Assembly (NCBI RefSeq): GCF_036763085.1
Contig: NZ_JBAIYU010000010.1
Span: 806,001-870,000, forward strand
DNA: 64,000 nucleotides
Direction of reading: 5' to 3'
DNA from: JBAIYU01 sp036763085
GTDB taxonomy: Bacteria > Bacillota > Negativicutes > DSM-1736 > Dendrosporobacteraceae
The notes below the pieces were generated by a model. The model had not been told where the DNA came from, made no database searches, and saw only the letters and a list, made by a program, of their open reading frames with translations. Numbering within the stretch: the first letter of the stretch is position 1; the number at the start of each line of letters is the position of its first letter. Positions 17,619-26,749 of the stretch are shown piece after piece. The position numbers and the translations under genes were made by a program.

Positions 17619-18485
17619 TTAAGCAAGAAGGCCTAGTCGCTCATAAATAAAATTAGCTAATTGTCGTGAGGAAAATTTATTTCCATCTATATATCCATCT
17701 GTATTGAAAACCCCATCAACATGCCCATCATCTAATCGTATGTACATAATTTTTTCTTCTTCTTTTTCCATAATCAATTCACGAATAGCCCTAAATTCAA
17801 GTCCACACCATTTTTTATCTTGATATTTTTCGCACAAAAAGACCACAATTAGTTTTGATCGATTTCTATAAATATCTTGCAATAAAGTGTCCAATGATGG
17901 TCTAGCAAGCTGACTAATATAATTATTATCATAAAAGATTCGGCTCTCATCAATTAGTTGTCCTAGTTCTTCCACAATTTGTTTGACGACATCTCGCGAT
18001 TCACCAGCAAATGTAAATGATATATCAAAAATATGTTTCGTAATATCAATAGGTTTTGTCGATGTTAAAGGGTTTAGAACAATATCTAAAGCTTGTAACT
18101 CTTTAAAAAGATTAACTTTTTTTAATGCCCAATGAGTTCTATTTAATTCCCACTCATGAATATCCAGCTCAAACTGCCTCTTACGTAGATACTCTGATGG
18201 AATCTCTTTAACTTTTCGAAATACAATTTTAACTTTACCTTGACGAACTAGAATATCTGTTATACACCCTACACTAGCATTTTTTTCGCAGTAATCTTCA
18301 TAAGCAAAAATACAAGGATACTTTTTCAATTGATCTATTTCATCTGTCCCAAATTTAACATATTTCTCAACTAAGTCACTTTCTGTATACTCTCTTATAC
18401 AACGCGATAAATCAAATATTACTGTATCTTCTTCCCAAGCTTCTTCATTACCTGAGATTAGAAGATTATATATTTCTTGAGCCAT
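17619..18485 (-). CDS. TIR domain protein
   Basis: The C-terminal half (about residues 150-288) is a TIR-like domain. It has strand-one FDISFTFAGESRDVV, LIVVFLCEKYQDKKWCGLEFRAI with the glutamate in the usual catalytic position after the WC, and a final helix LANFIYERLGLL. Bacterial TIR domains hydrolyse or cyclise NAD+ in phage defence. The N-terminal 140 residues (WEEDTVIFDLSRCIREYTE onward) are an unrecognised sensor-like region. It is co-directional with the XRE and HEPN-like genes. NADase activity is inferred from the motif only. Confidence 0.82.
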   Translation of the reverse strand: MAQEIYNLLISGNEEAWEEDTVIFDLSRCIREYTESDLVEKYVKFGTDEIDQLKKYPCIFAYEDYCEKNASVGCITDILVRQGKVKIVFRKVKEIPSEYLRKRQFELDIHEWELNRTHWALKKVNLFKELQALDIVLNPLTSTKPIDITKHIFDISFTFAGESRDVVKQIVEELGQLIDESRIFYDNNYISQLARPSLDTLLQDIYRNRSKLIVVFLCEKYQDKKWCGLEFRAIRELIMEKEEEKIMYIRLDDGHVDGVFNTDGYIDGNKFSSRQLANFIYERLGLLA

Positions 18486-18590
18486 TGTAAGATCATTCCT
18501 TTTTGTAATAGCGTTTGCTTATTATCAGCAATATTGATACCAGAGACTTTGTACAACATATAAAATATTTTAGAAAAGTTTATCTCTTCA

Positions 18591-19217
18591 CTAATCTGAA
18601 ACTTTGTGTAGTTGTTCATCAGTGTGGTTTAGAAAATTCTCTAGAAACTCAGGTAAATAACGCTCGCAGATTTCTTTCCTAACAATTGCATGTCCCCCGA
18701 ACATGCGAAATACAATAACATCTTCCTCTTCGTTCAGCAACATCGGTCTAGAATGTGCTTGTATACATGCTTCAATCGCTCTCAATGGAATAACCGGTCT
18801 CAGTCTTCTAACTTCCAATGTTCGCATTTCATCTAACCAGCCAACCCATTCTGTCTGCCCCCCGATTACACTATTTTCTTCGGATTGAACCCAGTAATAC
18901 TCAGAATTCTCGTCAACAGCAATACTTCTTTTGCATTGAAGATAGCGGCTATAAATCTTATTATACTTTCCATTCAGAAAAATCTTGTTTGATTCTTCTT
19001 TTAAATCGCCTTCAAATGCTAACAATCCTAGCAAATAGTCCGAGGAGACATCAAAATATGTTGCCAATTTCACCAACGTGTAAGTATCAGGTTTAGACTT
19101 ATCTGTCTCGTATCTTTGAATAGATTTTATACTAACACCTAATTCCTCCGCTAATTTTTCTTGACTCAATGAAAGAGAAATTCTTAATTCTTTTAGCTTT
19201 TGTCCTTGCGTTTTCAC
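18591..19217 (-). CDS. XRE family repressor
   Basis: This protein has an N-terminal Cro/C1 helix-turn-helix (LKELRISLSLSQEKLAEELGVSIKSIQRYE) followed by a 130-residue unknown C-terminal domain. GTG 19217 is chosen because GGAGGGA lies 8 bases upstream; the much longer upstream reading has no SD. At 208 residues it resembles phage-type repressors without an obvious LexA-like protease (no SxxK dyad seen). It is the first gene before TIR and HEPN-like on the same strand, separated from the OLD gene by a terminator, so it probably controls that cluster. Confidence 0.8.
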   Translation of the reverse strand: MKTQGQKLKELRISLSLSQEKLAEELGVSIKSIQRYETDKSKPDTYTLVKLATYFDVSSDYLLGLLAFEGDLKEESNKIFLNGKYNKIYSRYLQCKRSIAVDENSEYYWVQSEENSVIGGQTEWVGWLDEMRTLEVRRLRPVIPLRAIEACIQAHSRPMLLNEEEDVIVFRMFGGHAIVRKEICERYLPEFLENFLNHTDEQLHKVSD

Positions 19218-19396
19218 AGCCCATTCCCTCCTGATCATCTGTATCTTGATAATAGTACAAATAATTCCTTTAGAAAATGGACAAATATGTCTTAAAGTAG
19301 GAAGAACGAAAAACCTTTTAGATCCTGCCATATTAATGGAAAGGTTAAACAACAAACTTGTATCCATTTATCATTTTCAATTAACACTTAAAAAAC

Positions 19397-19417
19397 AAAC
19401 CGCTATTAAAGCGGTTT
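19397..19417 (-). terminator. OLD gene terminator
   Basis: AAACCGC and GCGGTTT flank a 7-base loop. On the minus strand it is followed by TTTTTT, and it abuts the OLD stop codon. Confidence 0.75.
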
Positions 19418-21204
19418 TAAATAGTCTTTTGTCTCACTAGCATTTCTAACTGTTCAATATCCATCCATTCAATGGCATTTTTCGGTAACTGCTTAGAATG
19501 ATCAATCAGTGCTTCTAATAACATTTCTATAATAGAAAAATTGTCTGGCTTGTTCTTTAACTTGACTAGTGCATTGTAAGGTTTCTCCGCTTTCATCTCC
19601 TCATCAAAATATGCTTCTTCAAAGTTGGGTACTGATGCAACAACTCTAACTTTACACGAATTCAAACTAGCCTGACTTAAAATATCAATATTTTTACTCC
19701 ACGCAGGATTTACTATTTCTTTTTCTTTTCTCATTACCTTTGGTTTATCGCTATCGTGTAGAACAGAGTAACTAGTCCCAAAATGATTTAATATTTTGAT
19801 TAAAGAAACTATCGTAGCCTTACCTCTTGCTCTAATAACGTGTACATTCTTAAATTTGTCAGGCTTTTCAACCATAACGTGTTTAAATGCTGTATATTCG
19901 GTGTCTCCTTCTACAATTATAATGCTACCCCCAAAGAAAAACTCAGCCACATATGGGTCAAATATATTTAGGAGTTTCAACTGATCTTTGTCATTCTCTT
20001 CTAATTTTGCTTTATCAGGCCTGAATATTGTAGTTCCACGTATTTCTGTATCAGTTTCTCGCGCAACTCTTACAATCGTTGTGTTATCCCGAGAAATATC
20101 AATAAATTGCGGGGAATGTGTAGTAACCATCACTTGCCAGTTGCCGCACTTCGGGAGACTATAGAGCAAATCGCAAGCTTCTCGAACAGCGCTTGGATGC
20201 AAACAAATTTCTGGCTCATCCAATAGTAGAACATGTGGACGGTTCGCATCTTTACCATTTTTTCTTTTGTTTTCACATAATATTCGCAAAGCAGTCCATA
20301 ACAAAGTTCGCCTTGCTCCACTCCCTTGCCTATCGACTGTACTCATGTAACCCTCTTTAGGTCCCATAAGCAACTGTGAATTTGCCTTAAATAAATGGAT
20401 ACTTTTTTCCAAATCATCTTCCGGACGTGCATCATATTTGATCTCATACCCAGGAAAAACTTTATCAATATATTCCGTCAGTTCTGTTTGGACTTTATCG
20501 ATTTCTGCTTGACTTTCTGCAACTATCTTCTTTTGGATAGCCTTGATACTAGATAATAATTTACTATATTCAGTCTCATCCTCATTCTCACCAGAACTCA
20601 GTGTTTTAAAGCTCTCTACTCGTTCCTTAATTACACTCTCTAAAAGATTTATTATTTCTTTAGTTTGGTTTTCAGGTGTATCAAATGCATCCACTTTATG
20701 CGGCTGAGGTCTTCTAGCATTGGAAACTGCCGCAGCACCCCAAGGTCTTTTTTCAGGGTGCCAATCATTCAATTCTTTACTAAATCCACGTCTTTCGGGC
20801 TTTCCGACCTGCGTCCAAGTCCATTTTTCTTTAACAAGTTTTTCACCATTATCCATGGTTAGTATCCACTCATCACCTGGACTATTATCATATACCACCG
20901 TATGTAATTCGATTTCAGGCAAACAATTTTCATCGATCTTTCCGTTTGGAAAGTCCTGAATAGTTAGAGCTCCCTCCGACGAACCTTCTGACATCACAAC
21001 TTCATAAGCTCTTAAGATTGAGCTTTTTCCACAATTGTTAGGCCCTACTAGAACAACAATATCATCTAATTCGATTTCGACAGGAGTTGAACCGATACAC
21101 CTAAAATTTTTTATAACCAGTTTACTCAACCTCGGTCTAGGCATCGCTATACTTTCTAATATTATTGTTTGATTACAGGTAATATCTTTCTTTTTAGCTG
21201 CCAT
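19417..21204 (-). CDS. OLD-family ATP-dependent endonuclease
   Basis: This 595-residue protein has an N-terminal ABC-type ATPase (Walker A GPNNCGKSS about residues 54-62, signature-like RQGSGARRTLLWTAL, Walker B LLLDEPEICLHP, H-loop TTHSPQFI). A C-terminal TOPRIM nuclease follows (IIVEGDTE and VLHDSDKP). OLD proteins cleave DNA under ATP or nucleotide control and are phage-defence effectors. No UvrD-type GajB helicase is next to it, so context points to a stand-alone (class 1) OLD rather than Gabija. GAGGAGG lies 7 bases before ATG. The upstream HD-Hsp90 gene has its own terminator. Confidence 0.88.
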   Translation of the reverse strand: MAAKKKDITCNQTIILESIAMPRPRLSKLVIKNFRCIGSTPVEIELDDIVVLVGPNNCGKSSILRAYEVVMSEGSSEGALTIQDFPNGKIDENCLPEIELHTVVYDNSPGDEWILTMDNGEKLVKEKWTWTQVGKPERRGFSKELNDWHPEKRPWGAAAVSNARRPQPHKVDAFDTPENQTKEIINLLESVIKERVESFKTLSSGENEDETEYSKLLSSIKAIQKKIVAESQAEIDKVQTELTEYIDKVFPGYEIKYDARPEDDLEKSIHLFKANSQLLMGPKEGYMSTVDRQGSGARRTLLWTALRILCENKRKNGKDANRPHVLLLDEPEICLHPSAVREACDLLYSLPKCGNWQVMVTTHSPQFIDISRDNTTIVRVARETDTEIRGTTIFRPDKAKLEENDKDQLKLLNIFDPYVAEFFFGGSIIIVEGDTEYTAFKHVMVEKPDKFKNVHVIRARGKATIVSLIKILNHFGTSYSVLHDSDKPKVMRKEKEIVNPAWSKNIDILSQASLNSCKVRVVASVPNFEEAYFDEEMKAEKPYNALVKLKNKPDNFSIIEMLLEALIDHSKQLPKNAIEWMDIEQLEMLVRQKTI

Positions 21205-21350
21205 AATACGCCTCCTCTTTGAGCAAAAACAATAAATCTTGTAAAACTTTCATACTGCTTTTCACTACAATTCATAATTACACTTTTTTAGTTCTTTAAT
21301 CATGCGACAGAAACCTTCCATTCTTTTCTTTTTTTACCATAATTTTATAT

Positions 21351-21410
21351 AAAATGACACGCAAAAATAGAGCCCCTCTAATAGGTGTATCTCTTTTTGC
21401 GTGTCATTTT
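21351..21410 (-). terminator. terminator of the HD-Hsp90 gene
   Basis: The 17-bp arms AAAATGACACGCAAAAA and TTTTTGCGTGTCATTTT enclose a 26-base loop, four bases beyond the minus-strand stop. Confidence 0.8.
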
Positions 21411-21413
21411 AAG

Positions 21414-23822
21414 TTAAATATCATTAATTACCGCTACCAACTCTTGTTTTTTTGTGTGTTTAATAATAATTTGTTTTAATACACTCCATCGCTTAATTCC
21501 CATTTTTTCCGCAAGTTGTTTGCACACAATCCGAAGCAAGCGTTCTTCGAATTCAATCCACTTACTATCGAAAATTATTTCGGTTCGCGCAGAATTTAAA
21601 TTCAGATCACCATTTCCACCTAAGTCCAAAACCATTAAAACGGGGAAAGGCCATCGTAATACAGATTTTGAACTCTCAAAATAATCTGGGAAAAGACTCT
21701 TGGGAAATTCAATACCGTGAATTGAAAAAGAAGACTTTGATTTCAGGATAGTTGACCGACTTGTACTCTCGCTTATATTCCCCTCATCGTCTATTCCAAT
21801 ACTTTGTGATGATTTTATAATTTCACCATCGCTATAGTGGACGTCCATAGCCATATCATATTTTTCACCTTCAACTTCAACCTCTTTAACAGCTACTTCA
21901 ATTTTCTCTACAGGGCGACCATTTTTTACTAAAAATCCAATAATAGCAGAACCAGTAAACCCGAATTCTGAGTCAGATATGTTAATAATTATTTCCTCGA
22001 TATTATCTTCAGATTTCCATGTATAGGTCTTTAAGCTAGCAGGGCTTAATTGCAGAAATTTACTTGAATCATGTTTTTCTATTTGATTGTTTGAACATAT
22101 CTCAATTTCAAACGGGGGAAATTTAACAACTGTTTTTACGAATTTTTTAAACTCATTGTCGGACATCCTTTTCCAAGGATGCACCTTCCTAAGTTGTAAA
22201 ACCGTTGTTGTTCCTGGTTCTTGTCTTTCTCCTTGTTTTATATAAAAAATACTATCATATCCCTCAACTATCACTTTTAATGGTTCGGCATATTTATATT
22301 TACCTATTACTCTTTTGGTATCAACCTCTAATGAATCAGAAACCATAAAACAAGAAAGAATTCCAATTCCGAATCTGGAAATCGGTTTATATTGGATATT
22401 GGCGTCAGACATCAATTCGTAAAACTCTCTAGATTTGTAAAAAGATGATCCAACGTTTGAATAAAAATTATCAATGATATATTGATCCATACCAATACCA
22501 TTATCATATATTTCAAGATAATCAACGTTATCCTTGGCGTAAAAAGATACTTGAATTTGGGGGGTATACTCTTCTCCCCATACTTTACTCAATCTTTCTC
22601 TGACCAAGCAGGCATCAATAGAATTTTGAATAAGCTCTCTTAAAGCTACTTCTGGCTTTCCATATAACTCAGTTCCCATTAACAGATCAATGATTTGATT
22701 TTTATTTAGACTGAACTTTGTATTTTGATATTTGTAAATCGGTTCCCCTGTACAAACATCCTTAATTGCTCTAATTCTACTCCTATCTACTTGTTTTGGG
22801 AGATTAATCTTGTAGTGCTGTGTTTCATTGTTATTATAGGGATTATTAATGCTCGACAGGATTAAATTACAGTTCTTTAGCTCATTATCGATTAAGTCGC
22901 AAAAGTTTCTAATTGTTGCTTCAATGGCAGGATGTCTGCACTGTGCAGAAAAAATCAACTTATTTGGAGAAATACTCCACGCATTGATTGCTTGGTGCTT
23001 TTTCCATTCAGCTATTGATACAGGATGTCTTACTGCTAAGTGAGAAAATAATACATTCGGTGTCCTTTTAGGATCAAAATCTATTATATCGGCCAATCTA
23101 AGCATGACAGCAATAAATGGAATACAAATATATGTATCTTGATCACATAACTCAAAGCTTTCAATTTCTAACAAATGCATAGCATCTTCATTATGGCTAA
23201 AGCATATTTCTGCAAACTGAGATGTCAAATCGGTATCCTTATAATGTATTGATCCATTCCAATCTTTCGAAATTATTTCCCTTACCCTTTGTGCATGAGT
23301 CATTCGAATATACTCAGTTATTAAGTAGTCTTCTAATACTGCCGCTACATGATGTTTCCCCTCATCATGTAGCTTTTGAATTTCATCTACTTTTTTAACA
23401 TTAGACATTTTAAAACGTTGATACTTATTATATTCTGTTTTGGCAAACCCGCCTTCCGAGTCTAGATCTTCACCTTTCCAAGCTCGTAAATATTTTTCCT
23501 CTGGTGCCATTCCAATGTCATGAAAAAAGGCGGTCAGTATAAGCAGCATCAATTCAGGTATCGATAATCTATTTAGAGTAGCTAGTGGAATTAACTTTTC
23601 CATAATAAATAAGACATTATAGACATGATCTTCATCGTGAAGAGTAAATTCAGGCATATTTTTAATCACAGTTTTCAACTTATTTATAGCATAATGTCCG
23701 GCATCATTTATAATCTTTACAACGTCAGCTTTTACCCCATCTTCTTCAAGTGCTAACTTTTCATTCAACTTCTTATATATACAACTATCTTGTAACTTAA
23801 TATGTAGAGTGCTTTTAGACAA
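21414..23822 (-). CDS. HD phosphohydrolase-like plus Hsp90-like ATPase fusion
   Basis: The N-terminal 300 residues are an HD-type domain (HDEDHVYNVL and LTAFFHDIGMAPEE supply the His and His-Asp ligands; RLADIIDFDPKRTP is a later conserved patch). A GHKL/Hsp90-like ATPase follows from about residue 370: ALRELIQNSIDAC (N-box Glu and Asn), DNGIGM (G1) and SRFGIGILSCF (G2). The C-terminus resembles the Hsp90 middle domain. There is no signal peptide. The start is TTG 23822 with GGGAGGT upstream. Both active sites look intact. A defence role is inferred from the island; the HD substrate is unknown. Confidence 0.82.
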   Translation of the reverse strand: MSKSTLHIKLQDSCIYKKLNEKLALEEDGVKADVVKIINDAGHYAINKLKTVIKNMPEFTLHDEDHVYNVLFIMEKLIPLATLNRLSIPELMLLILTAFFHDIGMAPEEKYLRAWKGEDLDSEGGFAKTEYNKYQRFKMSNVKKVDEIQKLHDEGKHHVAAVLEDYLITEYIRMTHAQRVREIISKDWNGSIHYKDTDLTSQFAEICFSHNEDAMHLLEIESFELCDQDTYICIPFIAVMLRLADIIDFDPKRTPNVLFSHLAVRHPVSIAEWKKHQAINAWSISPNKLIFSAQCRHPAIEATIRNFCDLIDNELKNCNLILSSINNPYNNNETQHYKINLPKQVDRSRIRAIKDVCTGEPIYKYQNTKFSLNKNQIIDLLMGTELYGKPEVALRELIQNSIDACLVRERLSKVWGEEYTPQIQVSFYAKDNVDYLEIYDNGIGMDQYIIDNFYSNVGSSFYKSREFYELMSDANIQYKPISRFGIGILSCFMVSDSLEVDTKRVIGKYKYAEPLKVIVEGYDSIFYIKQGERQEPGTTTVLQLRKVHPWKRMSDNEFKKFVKTVVKFPPFEIEICSNNQIEKHDSSKFLQLSPASLKTYTWKSEDNIEEIIINISDSEFGFTGSAIIGFLVKNGRPVEKIEVAVKEVEVEGEKYDMAMDVHYSDGEIIKSSQSIGIDDEGNISESTSRSTILKSKSSFSIHGIEFPKSLFPDYFESSKSVLRWPFPVLMVLDLGGNGDLNLNSARTEIIFDSKWIEFEERLLRIVCKQLAEKMGIKRWSVLKQIIIKHTKKQELVAVINDI

Positions 23823-23880
23823 AGCAAGACCTCCCTAGCTTCTTATCTTTATAGTAATAGCTACTTTCCTTATATAACAT

Positions 23881-23921
23881 AAAACTCCTGCCATATTTTG
23901 TATGAAAATGACAGGAGTTTT
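23881..23921 (-). terminator. terminator of the serine recombinase gene
   Basis: AAAACTCCTG-C-CA pairs with TG-A-CAGGAGTTTT about 30 bases beyond the recombinase stop. A related hairpin recurs at 36577-36612. Confidence 0.7.
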
Positions 23922-23951
23922 ATCAAGTCGAAATATCCTTTCCATTTAAAT

Positions 23952-25451
23952 TTAATTATATTGAATCCCCAAATAAACATTATTGTCTTCCCGGTGATAC
24001 ATAATCTTGCCCACGATTCGCTTCAACAACCTATTCCGTTCCTGTACACTCTCCAAACGCATCCATTTATCCTTAAATACTTTAATCTGCTGTTTCAGTT
24101 TTTCCATCGAAGGCATATCACTTTGTTCCTGAATAACCAGCTTTAAATCCTCAATCTCTTCTTTCATAGCCTGAATCTGCTCTTCCCTCATTTTTTTCCG
24201 TTCAAGAAAAGTACTCTTATCAATACTGTCCTCTTCCCTCATTTCATACAAGCGCTCTATAGCATGGTGATGCTTTTTAAGTTCTTTTTCTTTAACAGCT
24301 AATAATTGCTTATATTTCGTTATATCCTTATTATGCTCTTGCAATTGCCATTGCAAATTCTCATCAATATGTACCACCCGTTGATACAAGCCATCAAAGA
24401 AATCTTCATTCAGTACACTACTCTTTTGATTGCAACTTTTATCTTCATGACGCTTAGAACAAAGCACGCACCAGCTCTTATTGCCATTTTTATATATGAC
24501 AGTCTTTACAATCATCCGTGCGCCACATTTTTCACAAAACATCATACCTGACAATGGCAATACTTCTGATCTTGCTTTAGGGTTAATGGTTTTTGATAAA
24601 GCCAACCTAGCCATAATTTTCTGATGCTCTTCTTCTGTCTTTAGTGGTACATGAGTTCCTTTACTTTTGATCCATTGCTCCTGAGGTAATACCTGTCTAA
24701 CTCCTTTTTTTCCTTTATGCTTGCCAAAGATAACATACCCCAAATGGACTTCACTGCTTAAAATCCGCTTCACGACGACGGTAGACCATTTAGACCTCTT
24801 TCCCATGGTATCTTTCCGTTGCCTTGATACATTATTCGTCAGCCACTGGGCTATTTCTGTTAAACTACTTCCACTTATATACCGCTCTACCATTTCGCGG
24901 TAGTAAAATCGTTTGATATCATCTACCAATACCACTTTTTTTAGCCGATCATAATAGTATGGAAACGGCGGTTGACCGCTTGTCCACATACCTTTTTGGG
25001 CACCATTGATTTTGCCATCCCGCAAGCGTCTTTTAATTATTTTATACTCTTCCGTGGAAACAAATGACTTTATGCCAATGGTCAAAGCGTCACTGTCATC
25101 TTCAAGATCATAAATCTTTTGTGGTGTTATGATTAATGTACCTGCAGATTTAAAGGCTTCCTCTATTTTTCCCAAATCTGCATAACTACCACGGCTTAGA
25201 CGATCAAAGTCTACCACAACAACCCCATCATAGCAGCCGTTATCTACATTTCTTAATAACGTTTGCATTTTTTGTCTCTTTTGAATTGATTCCCCTGAAG
25301 CAATTTCTTCCAGAATTTCGTAAGTCCAGCCTTTACTTTTAACAAACGAAGTCAGCGCATTTCGGTGTTTTGCCAACACATCTTCAAAATCTCCTTCATC
25401 TCGGGATTTCCGTAAATAAATTGCCACATGTTTTATTTTTTTATATTTCAT
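23952..25451 (-). CDS. large serine recombinase
   Basis: This 499-residue site-specific recombinase integrates or excises mobile DNA. The resolvase domain starts at HVAIYLRKSRDEG with the nucleophile Ser16, and DFDRLSRG is the conserved arginine patch. A recombinase domain follows, then a zinc ribbon (FCEKCGARM and CVLCSKRHEDKSC) and a C-terminal coiled coil rich in K and E. ATG 25451 is preferred, with AAGGTG upstream. It lies mid-island rather than at an obvious edge. A degraded C-terminal homologue is at 45553-45657. Confidence 0.93.
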   Translation of the reverse strand: MKYKKIKHVAIYLRKSRDEGDFEDVLAKHRNALTSFVKSKGWTYEILEEIASGESIQKRQKMQTLLRNVDNGCYDGVVVVDFDRLSRGSYADLGKIEEAFKSAGTLIITPQKIYDLEDDSDALTIGIKSFVSTEEYKIIKRRLRDGKINGAQKGMWTSGQPPFPYYYDRLKKVVLVDDIKRFYYREMVERYISGSSLTEIAQWLTNNVSRQRKDTMGKRSKWSTVVVKRILSSEVHLGYVIFGKHKGKKGVRQVLPQEQWIKSKGTHVPLKTEEEHQKIMARLALSKTINPKARSEVLPLSGMMFCEKCGARMIVKTVIYKNGNKSWCVLCSKRHEDKSCNQKSSVLNEDFFDGLYQRVVHIDENLQWQLQEHNKDITKYKQLLAVKEKELKKHHHAIERLYEMREEDSIDKSTFLERKKMREEQIQAMKEEIEDLKLVIQEQSDMPSMEKLKQQIKVFKDKWMRLESVQERNRLLKRIVGKIMYHREDNNVYLGIQYN

Positions 25452-25486
25452 GAACGTCACCTTCTTAAATAAATGTTAATTTCTTT

Positions 25487-25522
25487 CTCCTGAATCCGTA
25501 TGATGTTTCAAAAATTCAGGAG
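25487..25522 (+). promoter_or_regulatory. hairpin sequestering the SD of the 57-aa ORF
   Basis: CTCCTGAAT at 25487-25495 pairs with ATTCAGGAG at 25514-25522, and the second arm contains the AGGAG Shine-Dalgarno of the small gene starting at 25533. Translation could be structurally gated. Confidence 0.45.
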
Positions 25523-25532
25523 GTTTTTAATA

Positions 25533-25706
25533 ATGTCAAAAATCACTTATACTTTTACACAAACTAATCAACCATCATCGTCAGCCATACAGGAATTTAA
25601 TCAACATGTTCATCAACTCCTTAAGAATCCTATGTATTGCCAAGCTAAAAAAGGGCATAGTTTGGCGGAAACAGCACATAGTACTCAAACGCCAGCTAAA
25701 AGTTAA
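25533..25706 (+). CDS. small 57-aa protein divergent from the serine recombinase
   Basis: This unrecognised small soluble protein begins MSKITYTFTQTNQPSS and contains EFNQHVHQLLKNP. AGGAGG lies 9 bases before ATG 25533 and a strong terminator follows at once, so it is probably real. It is divergent from the large serine recombinase with only 81 bases between starts. That is a typical place for a recombination directionality factor or accessory gene, but nothing in the sequence proves such a role. The longer in-frame ATG at 25500 lacks an SD. Confidence 0.6.
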   Translation: MSKITYTFTQTNQPSSSAIQEFNQHVHQLLKNPMYCQAKKGHSLAETAHSTQTPAKS

Positions 25707-25720
25707 CAAAAATAGAAAAT

Positions 25721-25761
25721 AAAAAAATCGGAGCGCATTTCATAAACGCTCCGATTTTTTT
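25721..25761. terminator. bidirectional terminator
   Basis: The perfect 15-bp arms AAAAAAATCGGAGCG and CGCTCCGATTTTTTT lie between the small plus-strand ORF and the convergent minus-strand gene at 25767. Confidence 0.9.
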
Positions 25762-25766
25762 ACGCC

Positions 25767-26300
25767 TTATTTTAAATTGTTAGCAATATATTCACGCTCT
25801 GCCTTTTTCAGATACCGGACAGATTTTTCATAAGTATAGAAGTAGTTTTTCTTTAGTAAGGCCAACTTCTCCAGAGATTGTTCAGAAATAGCCTTCTTTA
25901 GCGCAGGTATCATTTGGCTATTGCTGACTCCATATCGTCCAGGTTGAATAATATCTTCAACTTTGAGTTCATCTAATGGCTTCTCACTTCTCGTTGTGTT
26001 TTCTGGATTGTCTGAGGTAACATCTTGATTAGCTTCCTGTGATTCTGAAATATTCTCTTCATTGGATACGTCTTGAACTTCCTCTTGTTTTTGTATTTCT
26101 TCATAGTCGAAATCATCTATCATTTTTCTACCCGCCTCCATTGCAATTGTTGGTTTGCATTGACGATTTACTACTAAAATTGGTTGACTGTTGGCAGGTC
26201 TACATTTAAGACATAAACCAGAACCATCATCATCCCGATAGGAATAAAGCCTTTTACACAGTCCACATCGTGGAGTTAGAGGTTTAATATTCCGCTTCAT
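25767..26300 (-). CDS. zinc-ribbon protein of unknown function
   Basis: This 177-residue protein has an N-terminal four-cysteine zinc-ribbon (CGLC at residues 12-15 and CLKC at 30-33). A glutamate-, asparagine- and serine-rich linker (about residues 65-105, probably disordered) follows, then a basic helical C-terminus (SVRYLKKAEREYIANNL). It is not a recognised family. AAGGTG lies 5 bases before ATG. The layout of DNA-binding finger, acidic linker and basic helix suggests a nucleic-acid or regulatory accessory protein of the mobile element; this is inference. Confidence 0.65.
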   Translation of the reverse strand: MKRNIKPLTPRCGLCKRLYSYRDDDGSGLCLKCRPANSQPILVVNRQCKPTIAMEAGRKMIDDFDYEEIQKQEEVQDVSNEENISESQEANQDVTSDNPENTTRSEKPLDELKVEDIIQPGRYGVSNSQMIPALKKAISEQSLEKLALLKKNYFYTYEKSVRYLKKAEREYIANNLK

Positions 26301-26397
26301 CTAGGCACCTTCTTTGTTATGTTAAGTAATCCTATATTAATCGTATCCTCCTGCTCACAACGCGTAAACGGTTCTAGCTACTTTAATATAAAAAATA

Positions 26398-26423
26398 ACC
26401 TTAGCCAATTCATTGACAAAGGT
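26398..26423 (+). repeat. left copy of 26-bp direct repeat bracketing the satellite module
   Basis: CCTTAG-N2-AATTCATTGACAA (26399-26419) recurs in the same orientation and spacing at 34760-34780. The pair spans 8.4 kb carrying integrase and replication genes, so it is a candidate attL/attR. Confidence 0.4.
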
Positions 26424-26482
26424 TTCTCTAATATTTCTCTTGTACTAGAATCTAGGGTTCAAGTGATTGTAAACAGCAAACA

Positions 26483-26749
26483 TTAATGATCTTTCCGATA
26501 TTTTTGGAAGTTTTCCTCTGTCATAGGTTTGAAAAAAGCTATGACATCCATTTGTAATGCTTCAGCAATAGCAAATAAAAAATCCAACTTCTTCACTGAC
26601 CATATACCACTAATCGGTATTCGAACTGCAACACAATCACCTTCCACTTTACGTATATAAATTAGGCTACACTTAACTTGTCTGGCTAACTGATACTGTG
26701 ACAGCCCTCGTTTCTCTCTATAAAAGGCAATTCTCTTTCCCAATTCCAT
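26483..26749 (-). CDS. XRE family regulator (short)
   Basis: This Cro/C1-type helix-turn-helix protein of about 88 residues begins MELGKRIAFYREKRGLSQYQLARQV, the usual start of this class. A second conserved helical part (LDFLFAIAEALQMDVIAFF) follows. I place the start at ATG 26749 from domain alignment; GTGGAG lies close upstream. A longer reading to 26839 lacks an SD. A cluster of TTACAC repeats lies 200 bases upstream and could be its operator. It is probably a regulator of the satellite module. Confidence 0.7.
   Translation of the reverse strand: MELGKRIAFYREKRGLSQYQLARQVKCSLIYIRKVEGDCVAVRIPISGIWSVKKLDFLFAIAEALQMDVIAFFKPMTEENFQKYRKDH

Noticed and set aside
19417..21204. Gabija system (GajA)
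   Set aside because: The OLD ATPase/TOPRIM architecture fits GajA, but no UvrD-type GajB helicase is adjacent; the neighbours are an XRE gene and a separately terminated HD-Hsp90 gene.
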